A DNA stretch of 58,138 nt from B4-G1 sp964393895 (lineage in GTDB: Bacteria > Chloroflexota > Anaerolineae > B4-G1). Position 1 is the first letter of the stretch. Each line of letters opens with the position of its first letter. The DNA is taken from NCBI GenBank assembly GCA_964393895.1, contig CAYMWP010000010.1, forward strand, positions 1 to 58,138, read 5' to 3'. Of this stretch, positions 24,504-32,278 are shown in pieces. A model generated the notes under the pieces. The model did not search any database. It was not told the DNA's origin and worked only from the letters and a program-made list of their open reading frames with translations. Both the position numbers and the translations under genes were made by a program.

Positions 24504-25964
24504 ATGAGAGTAAACTACGAGGTGAACGCCAGCACTCAATTCCAGATTCTATCCCAGGACGAGCGTCAAGAAGTCTACTTCGCGGCACTCAAGGTGCTGG
24601 AGCGTACCGGAATTATCATCCATAGCGACGAGGCCCTCAATGTCCTGAAGGAGCACGGCGCTTGGGTTGAAGGAAGCCGAGCCTATATTCCGCCCTTTAT
24701 GGTGGAAAAGGCGCGCGCCACAGCGCCGGTCAGTTTTACACTTTACAGCCGTGATGAGGACGCAGCAAAGAACCTCGAGATCAGCCCCAACCACGTCCAC
24801 TACGGGCCTTCCATCACCGCCACCCATTTCCTCGACCCACGTACCGGAGAACGGCGTCAGTACTTGCGCGAGGACGCTGTTTCGGCGGCCAGGGTGTGCG
24901 ACGCGTTGCCCAACGTTGACTATGTCGCCGCGCAAGGCTCGATCAGCGACGTCCATCCAGACTTGATGGAAGTCTACGAGTTCGCCACTCTGATCGCCAA
25001 TAGCGAGAAGCCAGTCATGGCCTGGTCGAATACACTGGACGGCTGCCGCGACATTCATCGCATCGCCATAGCCGTCGCCGGGGGAGAAGAGCAGTTGGCC
25101 AGGTATCCAGGCTACTTTTTTCTGGGTTGTTCCATCTCCCCGCTGATCATCCCCCAAGAAGTGGCCGAGCAATTGATGTACTGTGCCCGGCACGCCGTCC
25201 CCTACGTCTTTGGCCCCTGCCCCATGTGCGGCGCGACGACCCCCTCCACCCTGGCCAGCACGCTGGTGGTAGCCACAGCCGAGTGCCTAGCAGCGCTGGT
25301 CATCGCTCAGATCGTGAATACTGGCACGCCTTTTCTCATAGGGGGATCGCTGGCCACTATGGATATGCGAACCGCGACAATGCCCTACGGCGCCCCAGAG
25401 CTATCCATGCTCTGCGCGGCGGAGGCTGAGATCGCACGCTACCTCGGCCTGCCGGTCTGGACGACGGCCGGCGTCAGTGACTCCAAGCTGGTGGACGAGC
25501 AGGCAGCGATGGAAGGGGCGATGTCGGTTGTGCTGGCTGGCTTGAGCGGCGCTGACTTGATCCACAACGTGGGCTTTATCGAAGGCTGCCTGACGGGGTC
25601 GCTCCAGTACCTGGTGATGATGGACGAGGCCATCAGTTACGTCAAGCGCGTCCTGCGCGGTATTGAGATCACGCCCGAGACACTGGCCGTGGATTGGATC
25701 GAAAAGATCGGGCCTGGCGGTGACTTTATGAGCACCGAGCACACGCTCAAACATTTCAGGACCGAGTTCTGGTACCCCACCCTGATGGACCGCCAGATGC
25801 GGGAAAGCTGGGAGCACACGGGGCAGAAAAATATGCAGGAGCGGGTTCAGGCCAAGCTTGACAGAATCCTGGATACGCACAGGCCCGCGCCGTTGCCGGA
25901 TGAGGTACAAACTAGAATAGAGGCCATCCTGGCCGCCGCCGAAGCGCGCGTTGCCGGGGTCTGA
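24504..25964 (+). CDS. MttB-superfamily methyltransferase, non-pyrrolysine (copy 3)
   Basis: 486 aa. N-terminus EVYFAALKVLERTGIIIHSDEALNVLKEHGAWVEG; middle LPVWTTAGVSDSKLVDEQAAMEG; C-terminus IGPGGDFMSTEHTLKHFRTEFWYPTLMDR, all typical of MttB/MtgB relatives. The frame has no internal TAG. It follows the XRE-cupin gene by 18 bp and precedes another MttB-like gene by 28 bp, forming a three-gene operon. It should catalyse methyl transfer from an N-methylated compound to a corrinoid protein. No corrinoid gene lies in this operon. Confidence 0.88.
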   Translation: MRVNYEVNASTQFQILSQDERQEVYFAALKVLERTGIIIHSDEALNVLKEHGAWVEGSRAYIPPFMVEKARATAPVSFTLYSRDEDAAKNLEISPNHVHYGPSITATHFLDPRTGERRQYLREDAVSAARVCDALPNVDYVAAQGSISDVHPDLMEVYEFATLIANSEKPVMAWSNTLDGCRDIHRIAIAVAGGEEQLARYPGYFFLGCSISPLIIPQEVAEQLMYCARHAVPYVFGPCPMCGATTPSTLASTLVVATAECLAALVIAQIVNTGTPFLIGGSLATMDMRTATMPYGAPELSMLCAAEAEIARYLGLPVWTTAGVSDSKLVDEQAAMEGAMSVVLAGLSGADLIHNVGFIEGCLTGSLQYLVMMDEAISYVKRVLRGIEITPETLAVDWIEKIGPGGDFMSTEHTLKHFRTEFWYPTLMDRQMRESWEHTGQKNMQERVQAKLDRILDTHRPAPLPDEVQTRIEAILAAAEARVAGV

Positions 25965-25992
25965 AACATAGCAAAACAAGGAGGATAATTTT

Positions 25993-27438
25993 ATGAGGGA
26001 AAAGTTTCGTCAAATTGCTCCATTGCAGGTATTTTCGGACGCTCAACTGGAAGAGATCCACCTGGCCAGCCTGGAAGTGCTGCGCCGCACCGGGGTAAAG
26101 GTCGCATTCCCAGAGGCAGTTGACCTGCTCCAAGGGGCCGGCTGCTGGGTAGATGGCGAGCGGGTGCGCATCCCACCGCACCTAGTCGAGTGGGCCATCG
26201 GGGTAGCGCCCAAGCGGGTGGTCCTCAGCGACCGGAATGGGAATCCGGCCGTGTACCTGGAGGGTTACAAATCCTATTACGGAACCGGAAGCGACTGCAT
26301 CTTTGTCATTGACCCCTACAGCGGCGAACGGCGAGAAGCCCTGATCAAAGACGTGGCCGATTTTGCCAAGTTGGTTGACGCTTTGCCAAACATGGACTTT
26401 GTGATGGGTATGAGCGTGGCCCACGACGTTCCGGAAGCCGTCGCCGATATCCACCAGTTCTACGCCATGGTGAGCAACACGGTCAAACCAATCGTGTACG
26501 CGACCTGGGGGCCGCAGAACCTAAGGACGATTGTAGAGATGTGCGAAGCGATCGCCGGGGGTGCGGAGACCTTCCACCGCAACCCCTTTGCCGTCCTGTT
26601 TGGCTGCTCGATCTCGCCTCTCCTATACCCCTCCGATTCGACCGAGAGTATGCTCTACACAGCGGAGAAGGGGTTGCCCTACATCCTCGCACCGACGGCA
26701 TCAGCCGGCGGCACCGGCCCGATGACGCTGGCCGGCGCGATGGTGCAACTCAACGCGGAAATGCTCGCCGGCCTGCTGATGGCCCAACTGAAGCGCGAAG
26801 GGGCTCCATTCATCATGTTCGCGGGTTGTCCGACGCCACTGGATATGAGAACGACGATCGCCTCTTACGCTTCGCCCGAGTTCCTGCTGTTCCAGGCCGG
26901 GTTGACCCAGTTGCAGCACTACCAGGGCTTGCCAACCTTTGGGACCGCCGGGTGTTCCGACTCCAAACTCTTCGACCAGCAGGCAAGTATGGAAGGCTCC
27001 CTATCCATGCTGGTGTCCAGCCTAAGTGGCGCGAACCTTGTCCACGACGTGGGCTATGTCGAGTACGGTTCGACCTCCTGTTTCGAGCAAGTGGTCGTTA
27101 TGGACGAACTGGCCGACGAGATAAGATTCATACTGGAAGGCATAGAAGTAAGCAAGGAGACCCTGGCCCTCGAAGTGATTGACCAGGTGGGACCAGGCGG
27201 AGAGTATGTAACCAGCGACCACACCTATCGGCACTTTCGCGATGGGTGGCTTCCCACACTGGGAGATCGGCACACCCACGAGGACTGGGTTCAGCAGGGC
27301 AGCAAGACGCTGGGCGATAGAGCCAGCGAGAAAGTGAGAAAGATATTGGAATCACACACTCCCAAGCCATTGCCCGAGGCGGCAAAGGCCAAAATTGAAG
27401 CCCTGATCGCCAGCGCGGAGCAAAAAGCTAACACATAG
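25993..27438 (+). CDS. MttB-superfamily methyltransferase, non-pyrrolysine (copy 4)
   Basis: 481 aa, strong ribosome-binding site (AAGGAGG). Signatures IHLASLEVLRRTGVKVAFPEAVDLLQGAGCWVDG, LPTFGTAGCSDSKLFDQQASMEGSLS and VGPGGEYVTSDHTYRHFRDGWLPTLGDR. It is more like copies 1 and 3 than copy 2 in the central loop. It ends the operon begun by the XRE-cupin gene and is followed by a strong hairpin at 27458-27490. Substrate specificity is probably distinct from copy 3, since two adjacent non-identical paralogues have been kept; this is inference. Confidence 0.88.
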   Translation: MREKFRQIAPLQVFSDAQLEEIHLASLEVLRRTGVKVAFPEAVDLLQGAGCWVDGERVRIPPHLVEWAIGVAPKRVVLSDRNGNPAVYLEGYKSYYGTGSDCIFVIDPYSGERREALIKDVADFAKLVDALPNMDFVMGMSVAHDVPEAVADIHQFYAMVSNTVKPIVYATWGPQNLRTIVEMCEAIAGGAETFHRNPFAVLFGCSISPLLYPSDSTESMLYTAEKGLPYILAPTASAGGTGPMTLAGAMVQLNAEMLAGLLMAQLKREGAPFIMFAGCPTPLDMRTTIASYASPEFLLFQAGLTQLQHYQGLPTFGTAGCSDSKLFDQQASMEGSLSMLVSSLSGANLVHDVGYVEYGSTSCFEQVVVMDELADEIRFILEGIEVSKETLALEVIDQVGPGGEYVTSDHTYRHFRDGWLPTLGDRHTHEDWVQQGSKTLGDRASEKVRKILESHTPKPLPEAAKAKIEALIASAEQKANT

Positions 27439-27457
27439 CGCTACCCAGGACACAAAA

Positions 27458-27490
27458 CGACCCCGGTGGCGTTTCCGTTCGCCGGGGTCG
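27458..27490. terminator. Hairpin terminator between the MttB operon and degV
   Basis: 9-bp perfect stem CGACCCCGG (27458-27466) / CCGGGGTCG (27482-27490). On the minus strand it is followed by TTTTG, as a terminator of the degV transcript would be; on the plus strand there is no T-run, though the stem could still stop the MttB operon. Confidence 0.65.
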
Positions 27491-27550
27491 CTTCACACAT
27501 CGCGCAATCTACTAATCCTGCCCGCCCATGTGCATCCATGGCCCCTCCCG

Positions 27551-27635
27551 CTCTGATTGGGACACGGATGCACATGGATTTCACGGATTCTGGCTTCTTT
27601 TCTTATCCGTGTTCATCCGTGTAATCCGTGTCCTG
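27551..27635. repeat. Inverted repeat of ATCCGTGT-type units
   Basis: GGGACACGGATGCACATGGA and the following TTTCACGGAT form an imperfect reverse complement of ATCCGTGTTCATCCGTGTAA and the following TCCGTGTCC, giving a long hairpin between the convergent MttB operon and degV. The remainder of the gap shows nothing coding. Confidence 0.65.
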
Positions 27636-27650
27636 ATCTGGTTTCTCGTT

Positions 27651-28502
27651 TTAGACAGGGAAAAAGCTCACGCCCACCGTCCCCGGCCCGGAATGGACGG
27701 CCAGCGCAGGCGAGAGTTCGGTCACGATCACTTCCGCGCACTCGAAGCGGGCCGCGACCAACTCTTGCAATTTCTCCACTTGTTCCAGCGCCGCCACGTG
27801 GGTGAAGGCGACCTTGACGCGCGTCCCTTCTCCGACCCGGCGCTGCATCAACTCGACCATGCGGCGATATGCCTTGGCCTGACTGCGGGCGGTACCCAGA
27901 GCCACGATTATCCCATCCTGCATACCGATCAGCGGCTTGATGTTGAGCAGTGAGCCGACCAGGTGCGTGGCCTTGCCGATGCGCCCTCCCATGTGGAGAT
28001 AGCGCAGCGTGTCGGCGGTCTGGATCATCATGCCTTCCCGGGCTACCTGGCGGGCCTTTTGAGCTACCTGTTCGAGGCTGAGGCCGGCCAGCGCAGCCCG
28101 ACCGGCCTCTATAGCAGCCCATCCCTGTGACATCGCCACCTGGAGTGTGTCCACCACTTCTACCTGCACGCCGGGGAATTGCTCCTTGAGTATAGTCACG
28201 CCGGCCAGACAGGATTGGTAGGCGCCGCTACCTTTCGAGGTCATGGTGAGCACGACGATTTCTTTCACTCGCTGCGCGAGGTTTCCTAGTCCCTTCAAAT
28301 AGTCGCCGGGAGCAGGGTTGGAGGTCGTGGGCAGCTTGGTCGTGCTCTTCAGCCACTCGGCGAACTCTTTCGGTTTGACGTCTATGCCGTCTCGCAGCGT
28401 CTCTAGCCCACGATGGACATAATACGGCACGATCTCCAGACCTAGTTTCCGGACAAGTTTATCGGGAATACTTGCAGTTGTATCAGTGAGAACGCCAACC
28501 AT
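27651..28502 (-). CDS. DegV-family fatty-acid-binding protein
   Basis: 283 aa from the ATG at 28502 (AAAGGGG upstream); an in-frame extension to 28550 is less likely because the family begins at VGVLTDTTASIPDKLV. DegV proteins bind a fatty acid and, as FakB, present it to the kinase FakA for phospholipid synthesis. Conserved features: DTTASIP, TMTSKGSGAYQSCLAG, VEVVDTLQVAMSQGWAA, LRYLHMGGRIGKATHLVGSLLNIKPLIGMQDGII. Monocistronic, with its own promoter at 28613-28585. Confidence 0.9.
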   Translation of the reverse strand: MVGVLTDTTASIPDKLVRKLGLEIVPYYVHRGLETLRDGIDVKPKEFAEWLKSTTKLPTTSNPAPGDYLKGLGNLAQRVKEIVVLTMTSKGSGAYQSCLAGVTILKEQFPGVQVEVVDTLQVAMSQGWAAIEAGRAALAGLSLEQVAQKARQVAREGMMIQTADTLRYLHMGGRIGKATHLVGSLLNIKPLIGMQDGIIVALGTARSQAKAYRRMVELMQRRVGEGTRVKVAFTHVAALEQVEKLQELVAARFECAEVIVTELSPALAVHSGPGTVGVSFFPV

Positions 28503-28584
28503 TCGAGCACCTACCCCTTTCTGTATCCTCTCGATAAAATCGGCACACAAGTGCCGGGCACACGAGCTGTTACATCACACCTCC

Positions 28585-28613
28585 ATTATACGCTTATCAT
28601 CAGGCGGCGTCAA
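28585..28613 (-). promoter_or_regulatory. Promoter of degV
   Basis: Minus-strand TTGACG (28613-28608) and TATAAT (28590-28585) with a 17-bp spacer; leader about 75 nt to the ATG at 28502. Confidence 0.75.
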
Positions 28614-28799
28614 CTGTTTCGTCACGGGACAATCGGCAATTTGCGCCATGACATTGAGAATATGGAAACCCATTGATCTCTTCTAACCGGTCCGCTTCCT
28701 CGTCAATGTTGCACAGAAGCTACTAGTGCGTCGTACCTTGCGCGCCGCCCTGCTTTTCTTTCTCCAGACATCGCGGTATACTACGCACAGGAGACAGCA

Positions 28800-29159
28800 A
28801 TGGCCCAAACCATCCTCGTCGTTGACGACGAACCCCAAATCGTGCGCCTGGTGCGCGCCTACCTGGAAGAGGACGGCTTTCGCGTCGTGACCGCATCCGA
28901 TGGGCAGGAGGCGCTCTACGTCGCCCGCCACGAGAAGCCCGACCTGGTGGTGCTGGACGTGCTGATGCCCAGGATGGACGGGCTAGAGTTCACCCGCCGC
29001 ATCCGGAACGAGCGGGACCTGCCCATCATCATGCTCACCGCCCGCGCCGAGGAGGTGGTTGATTTTCGATGCAGATCAGCGTCCGCCCCAGGAGCGCCAT
29101 CGGCGTTGATCTGCGTCCTCAGAAAAGATTTGTCACTCAACCAGATGGAACAGATGTGA
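28800..29159 (+). pseudogene. Truncated response regulator receiver domain
   Basis: The first ~85 codons are a good OmpR-type receiver domain (ILVVDDEPQIVRLVRAYLEEDGF, phosphoacceptor Asp in LVVLDVLMPRMDG, IIMLTARAEE). The sequence then changes abruptly at about 29055 into a non-homologous tail. The conserved Lys, last helix and DNA-binding domain are lost. The junction coincides with a palindromic repeat containing GATCAGCGTCC and GATCTGCGTCC (29081-29120), also found near 23670-23705, so repeat insertion or deletion at a repeat probably broke the gene. Confidence 0.8.
29081..29135. repeat. Dispersed AGCGTCC/CTGCGTCC palindromic repeat
   Basis: Contains GATCAGCGTCC, CGGCGTTGATCTGCGTCC and AAAAGATTT; the same order of units (GATCAGCGTCC, AGCGTTAATCTGCGTCC, AAAATCTTTT) occurs at about 23674-23713. 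It marks the breakpoint of the truncated response regulator. Confidence 0.6.
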
Positions 29160-29240
29160 TTTTTGTCGCAGACAGAAGACCACTTCTCTGTTACCATATA
29201 CAATAGTAAAATCTTGTGCCCTCAAAGGAGATGATCAAAT

Positions 29241-29480
29241 ATGAGTAGAGATAACAACTTGTACGAACAGGTGGAAAAGAGCCTGGGAAGCATCAGGCCG
29301 AGCCTACAGGCGGACGGCGGGGACGTAGAGTTGGTAGACGTGAGCGACGAGGGCGTCGTCTCGGTGCGGCTCACCGGAGCCTGCCGGGGCTGCCCCATGT
29401 CCACAATGACGTTAAAAATGGGGATTGAGCGCGCGCTGCGCACGCAGGTTCCCGGAGTCACGAGCGTAGAATCCGTATAG
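29241..29480 (+). CDS. NifU C-terminal-domain Fe-S scaffold protein
   Basis: 79 aa, essentially a stand-alone Nfu domain: SLGSIRPSLQADGGDVELVDVSDEGVVSVRLTGACRGCPMSTMTLKMGIE. The C-x2-C motif (CRGC) binds a [4Fe-4S] cluster between two subunits for delivery to apoproteins. Start ATG behind AAAGGAGATG. It lies 4 bp before a ferredoxin gene and upstream of a flavodiiron protein, suggesting cluster repair under oxidative or nitrosative stress. Confidence 0.9.
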   Translation: MSRDNNLYEQVEKSLGSIRPSLQADGGDVELVDVSDEGVVSVRLTGACRGCPMSTMTLKMGIERALRTQVPGVTSVESV

Positions 29481-29484
29481 GTGC

Positions 29485-29862
29485 ATGCCGATACGACAGA
29501 TCGTAAAAATTGACGAGGAGCTGTGCAACGGCTGCGGCGCGTGCGTGACCCCGTGCGCCGAGGGCGCTATCGTGCTGGTGGACGGCAAGGCCAAGGTGAC
29601 AGACGAGGCCCTCTGCGACGGGGCCGGGTTCTGCCTGCCGGTCTGCCCCACCGGCGCATTGAGCATCGAGACGCGGAAAGCTCCCGCCTTTGACGAGGAG
29701 CGGGCCGAGGTGCGGACGCAGGAGCGGGAGCAGACCTACATTTCGCAAGAGTGCTTTCGCTGCGAAATGGGCGAGGAGGAAGCGCCGCTCGTGCCCATCC
29801 GACATCGGGGCAAGAGCCTATGGGTTTGCACTCGCTGTCTGCCGACTTTGATTCACGGTTAG
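29485..29862 (+). CDS. 4Fe-4S ferredoxin with altered second motif and C-terminal CxxC
   Basis: 125-aa electron carrier. The first cluster motif is complete: C-x2-C-x2-C-x3-C (CNGCGACVTPC). The second reads C-x5-C-x3-C (CDGAGFCLPVC), lacking one cysteine of the classic set. The C-terminal third has FRCEMGEEE and VCTRC, which could bind zinc or a further cluster. It is translationally coupled to the NifU gene and 45 bp before the flavodiiron protein, for which it is a plausible electron donor. Confidence 0.87.
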   Translation: MPIRQIVKIDEELCNGCGACVTPCAEGAIVLVDGKAKVTDEALCDGAGFCLPVCPTGALSIETRKAPAFDEERAEVRTQEREQTYISQECFRCEMGEEEAPLVPIRHRGKSLWVCTRCLPTLIHG

Positions 29863-29907
29863 ATTAGATAGCGAAAGCTGTGTAACTAGGATGAAGGGGG
29901 GAGGGTC

Positions 29908-31086
29908 GTGAAAGCAAGAAAAATTCGAGATGGTATTCACTGGATGGGCGCGGTGGACTGGGACCGAAGGTTGTTTGATTCTCTGATACCGCTTCCCGAT
30001 GGCACAAGCTACAATGCGTATCTGGTCCAAGGGAGCGAGAAAACAGTGTTGTTCGACTCTGTGGATCCCTCAATGGCCGACGTGCTTATGTTCCAACTGG
30101 AGAAGGTGCCGCGAGTAGACTACGTCGTCGCCCACCACGCCGAGCAGGACCATTCGGGGGCCATCCCCCAGGTCATGGAGAAGTACACAGACGCCCAGGT
30201 CATCACGACGTCCAAAGGCAAGGGTATGCTGGTGGATCTCCTGCAAGTTCCCGAGGATAGAGTCGTCACCGTCGAGGATGGAGAGACCCTGTCGCTGGGG
30301 GATCGGACGCTGGAGTTTATCCATACCCCCTGGGTCCACTGGCCAGAGACGATGGTGACCTACCTACGGGAGGATCAGATCCTCTTCTCGTGCGATTTCT
30401 TCGGCTCCCATCTGGCTACGACCGACCTGTACGTCACCGAGGAGTGGCGCGTCTACGAGGCAGCCAAGCGGTATTACGCGGAGATCATGATGCCTTTCCG
30501 CCGCATCATCCAAAAGAACCTGGACAAGGTCGAGGTGCGTGAGATAGACCTCATCGCGCCCAGCCACGGCCCGATGTACAATCGGCCAGCGTTCATCATA
30601 GATGCCTACCGGGATTGGGTCTCAGACAAACCCAAGAACGCTATAGTGCTGCCCTACATCTCGATGCACGGCAGTACTAAGAGGATGGTGGAGTACCTGG
30701 TCAGCGCGCTAGCCGAGCGAGGGGTCACGGTACACCAGTTCAACCTGGCGGTGACCGACATCGGGAAATTGGCCATTGCTCTGGTGGACGCGGCCACAAT
30801 TGTCGTTGGAACGCCGACGGTACACGTTGGCCCGCATCCCAACGTGGTATATGCCGCCCACCTGGCCAACGCCCTACGGCCCAAGTTAAAGTTCGCCTCG
30901 GTTATCGGCTCCTATGGCTGGAACAGCAGGGCCGTCGAGCAAATCGCCGGGTTGATCCCCGATCTGAAAGTAGAACTCCTGGACCCGGTTCTGTGCAAGG
31001 GCTTCCCTCGGGAGGCTGATTTTGAAGCTTTGGACGCGTTGGCGACCACCATCGCGGAGAAGCATAAAGAGCACAACTTGGCTTAG
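29908..31086 (+). CDS. Flavodiiron protein (FprA-type A flavoprotein)
   Basis: 392 aa. The N-terminal metallo-beta-lactamase-like domain has the diiron ligands H77-x-E79-x-D81-H82 (HHAEQDHSG), an Asp in FSCDFFGSH and a His in SHGPMYNRP. The C-terminal ~140 residues form a flavodoxin domain (LPYISMHGSTKRMVEYL, FASVIGSYGWNSRAVEQI). Such enzymes reduce O2 to water or NO to N2O in anaerobes. Start is GTG at 29908 with GGGAGGG upstream. With the preceding NifU and ferredoxin genes it forms an oxygen/NO protection unit. Confidence 0.93.
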   Translation: MKARKIRDGIHWMGAVDWDRRLFDSLIPLPDGTSYNAYLVQGSEKTVLFDSVDPSMADVLMFQLEKVPRVDYVVAHHAEQDHSGAIPQVMEKYTDAQVITTSKGKGMLVDLLQVPEDRVVTVEDGETLSLGDRTLEFIHTPWVHWPETMVTYLREDQILFSCDFFGSHLATTDLYVTEEWRVYEAAKRYYAEIMMPFRRIIQKNLDKVEVREIDLIAPSHGPMYNRPAFIIDAYRDWVSDKPKNAIVLPYISMHGSTKRMVEYLVSALAERGVTVHQFNLAVTDIGKLAIALVDAATIVVGTPTVHVGPHPNVVYAAHLANALRPKLKFASVIGSYGWNSRAVEQIAGLIPDLKVELLDPVLCKGFPREADFEALDALATTIAEKHKEHNLA

Positions 31087-31102
31087 GAGAAGGATATCGC
31101 TG

Positions 31103-31411
31103 ATGGTTGAGATTCATCTGTATGGAAACTTGCGCCGCTACGCCCTCGACTCCCGGCCCGACCGGGAGAGCGTGACGCGGCTGGAACCGCAGCCAGAGGA
31201 GACGGTGGGGACAGCGCTGAAGCGGGTAGGTATCTCGCCCGACGAGATCTACCACATTTTTCTGAACGGGGCGCTGCTTTCAACCCGCAACTCAATGGCC
31301 CCTTGGTTGGAGTACCAGGAGAGCCGCGTCGGCCAGGAGTTAAGCACGCCGGTGCAAGCAGGCGACCGGCTGGGGCTGTTCGCTCGGGATATGGCGCTGC
31401 TGGTGGTCTGA
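31103..31411 (+). CDS. MoaD/ThiS-like beta-grasp protein without terminal Gly-Gly
   Basis: 102 aa starting at the ATG 31103 (AGGAGAAGG upstream). VEIHLYGNLRRY, ETVGTALKRVGISPDEIYHIFLNGALL and V.AGDRLGLFARDMALLVV outline the ubiquitin-like fold, but the protein ends in LLVV, not GG, so it cannot act as a classic sulfur carrier. It overlaps the methyltransferase gene by 1 bp (TGATG). Function unknown; perhaps a non-catalytic relative. Confidence 0.7.
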   Translation: MVEIHLYGNLRRYALDSRPDRESVTRLEPQPEETVGTALKRVGISPDEIYHIFLNGALLSTRNSMAPWLEYQESRVGQELSTPVQAGDRLGLFARDMALLVV

Positions 31412-32253
31412 TGTACGATAGCTTTAGTTCGGACTATGACTGTTTCGTGGATTGGGAGGCCCGGCTACCGGCAGAGTTGCCCTTCATCGAACGGCAATTA
31501 CAGGCGGTGGAGGCCAGCCGCGTGCTGGACGTCGCCTGCGGCACCGGGATGCACACCATCGCACTGGCTCAGAAGGGATACGAGACGGCCGGAGCCGACC
31601 TGAGCGTGGGCATGATCGAGCGGGCGCGGGCCAATGCTGCGGCTACGGGAGTAGACGTGCGATTCGAGGCGGCGGGCTTTGGGGGTCTGGCGCGGGCATT
31701 CGGAATGTCCCGGCCTGAAGAGCCAGGTCTGGAACGCCTGCCCAGCGCCGCCTCTTCGTCCAGCGCCGCCTCTTCAGGGCGGCGCGGCGTCAGTTTAGAC
31801 GCCCTGCTCTGCCTGGGCAACTCCTTGCCCCATCTGCTGACCCCCGCCGACCTCAAAGCAGCGCTGGCCGACTTTGCCGCCTGTCTACGGCGCGGCGGGC
31901 TGCTCTTGATCCAGAACCGCAACTTTGACGCGGTGATGGCGCGGGGCGAGCGCTGGATGGAACCTCAGGCTCGTCGAGAAGGTGCAATCGAGTGGCTCTT
32001 CCTGCGTTTCTACGACTTTCAACCGGACGGCACGCTGACGTTCAACCTGGCGACGCTGCGGCGGGAAGAGGCGGGTGATTGGAGTCAACGGGTTGCCTCC
32101 ACCCAACTGCGGCCCCTGCTTCAGGCAGAACTGGTGGCCGCGCTGGCAGAGGCAGGCTTTGCCGCCGCCGCCCGTTACGGCGATATGAGCGGCGCGCCAT
32201 TCGACCCCCGCGTCAGCCCCAACCTGGTCATCACAACCCGCCGCCACGTTTGA
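31411..32253 (+). CDS. Class I SAM-dependent methyltransferase
   Basis: 280 aa from ATG 31411. Motif I VLDVACGTGMHTIALAQKGY, motif II ETAGADLSVGMIERARANAAATGVDVRFEAAGF and later LDALLCLGNSLPHLL identify a Methyltransf_25-type fold. A low-complexity insertion (about residues 111-126, SAASSSSAASSGRRG) sits between two beta strands. It is encoded by an 18-bp tandem repeat plus a perfect hairpin with a TCTTCAG loop (31763-31785) that recurs in the beta-CASP gene. Target molecule unknown. Co-transcribed with the beta-grasp gene. Confidence 0.83.
   Translation: MYDSFSSDYDCFVDWEARLPAELPFIERQLQAVEASRVLDVACGTGMHTIALAQKGYETAGADLSVGMIERARANAAATGVDVRFEAAGFGGLARAFGMSRPEEPGLERLPSAASSSSAASSGRRGVSLDALLCLGNSLPHLLTPADLKAALADFAACLRRGGLLLIQNRNFDAVMARGERWMEPQARREGAIEWLFLRFYDFQPDGTLTFNLATLRREEAGDWSQRVASTQLRPLLQAELVAALAEAGFAAAARYGDMSGAPFDPRVSPNLVITTRRHV
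31763..31785. repeat. Coding palindrome with TCTTCAG loop, copy 1
   Basis: GCGCCGCC (31763-31770) - TCTTCAG - GGCGGCGC (31778-31785), a perfect 8-bp stem inside the methyltransferase gene. The same seven-base loop with a different perfect stem occurs at 43338-43358. Confidence 0.75.
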
Positions 32254-32278
32254 CGTTTCACGTTTCAGAAGGAGGCAA

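Noticed and set aside
4282..27438. Pyrrolysine readthrough of TAG in the methyltransferase genes
   Set aside because: All MtmB-like and MttB-like frames are full-length without internal TAG. Where TAG occurs it is at the normal C-terminus, followed closely by the next ribosome-binding site.
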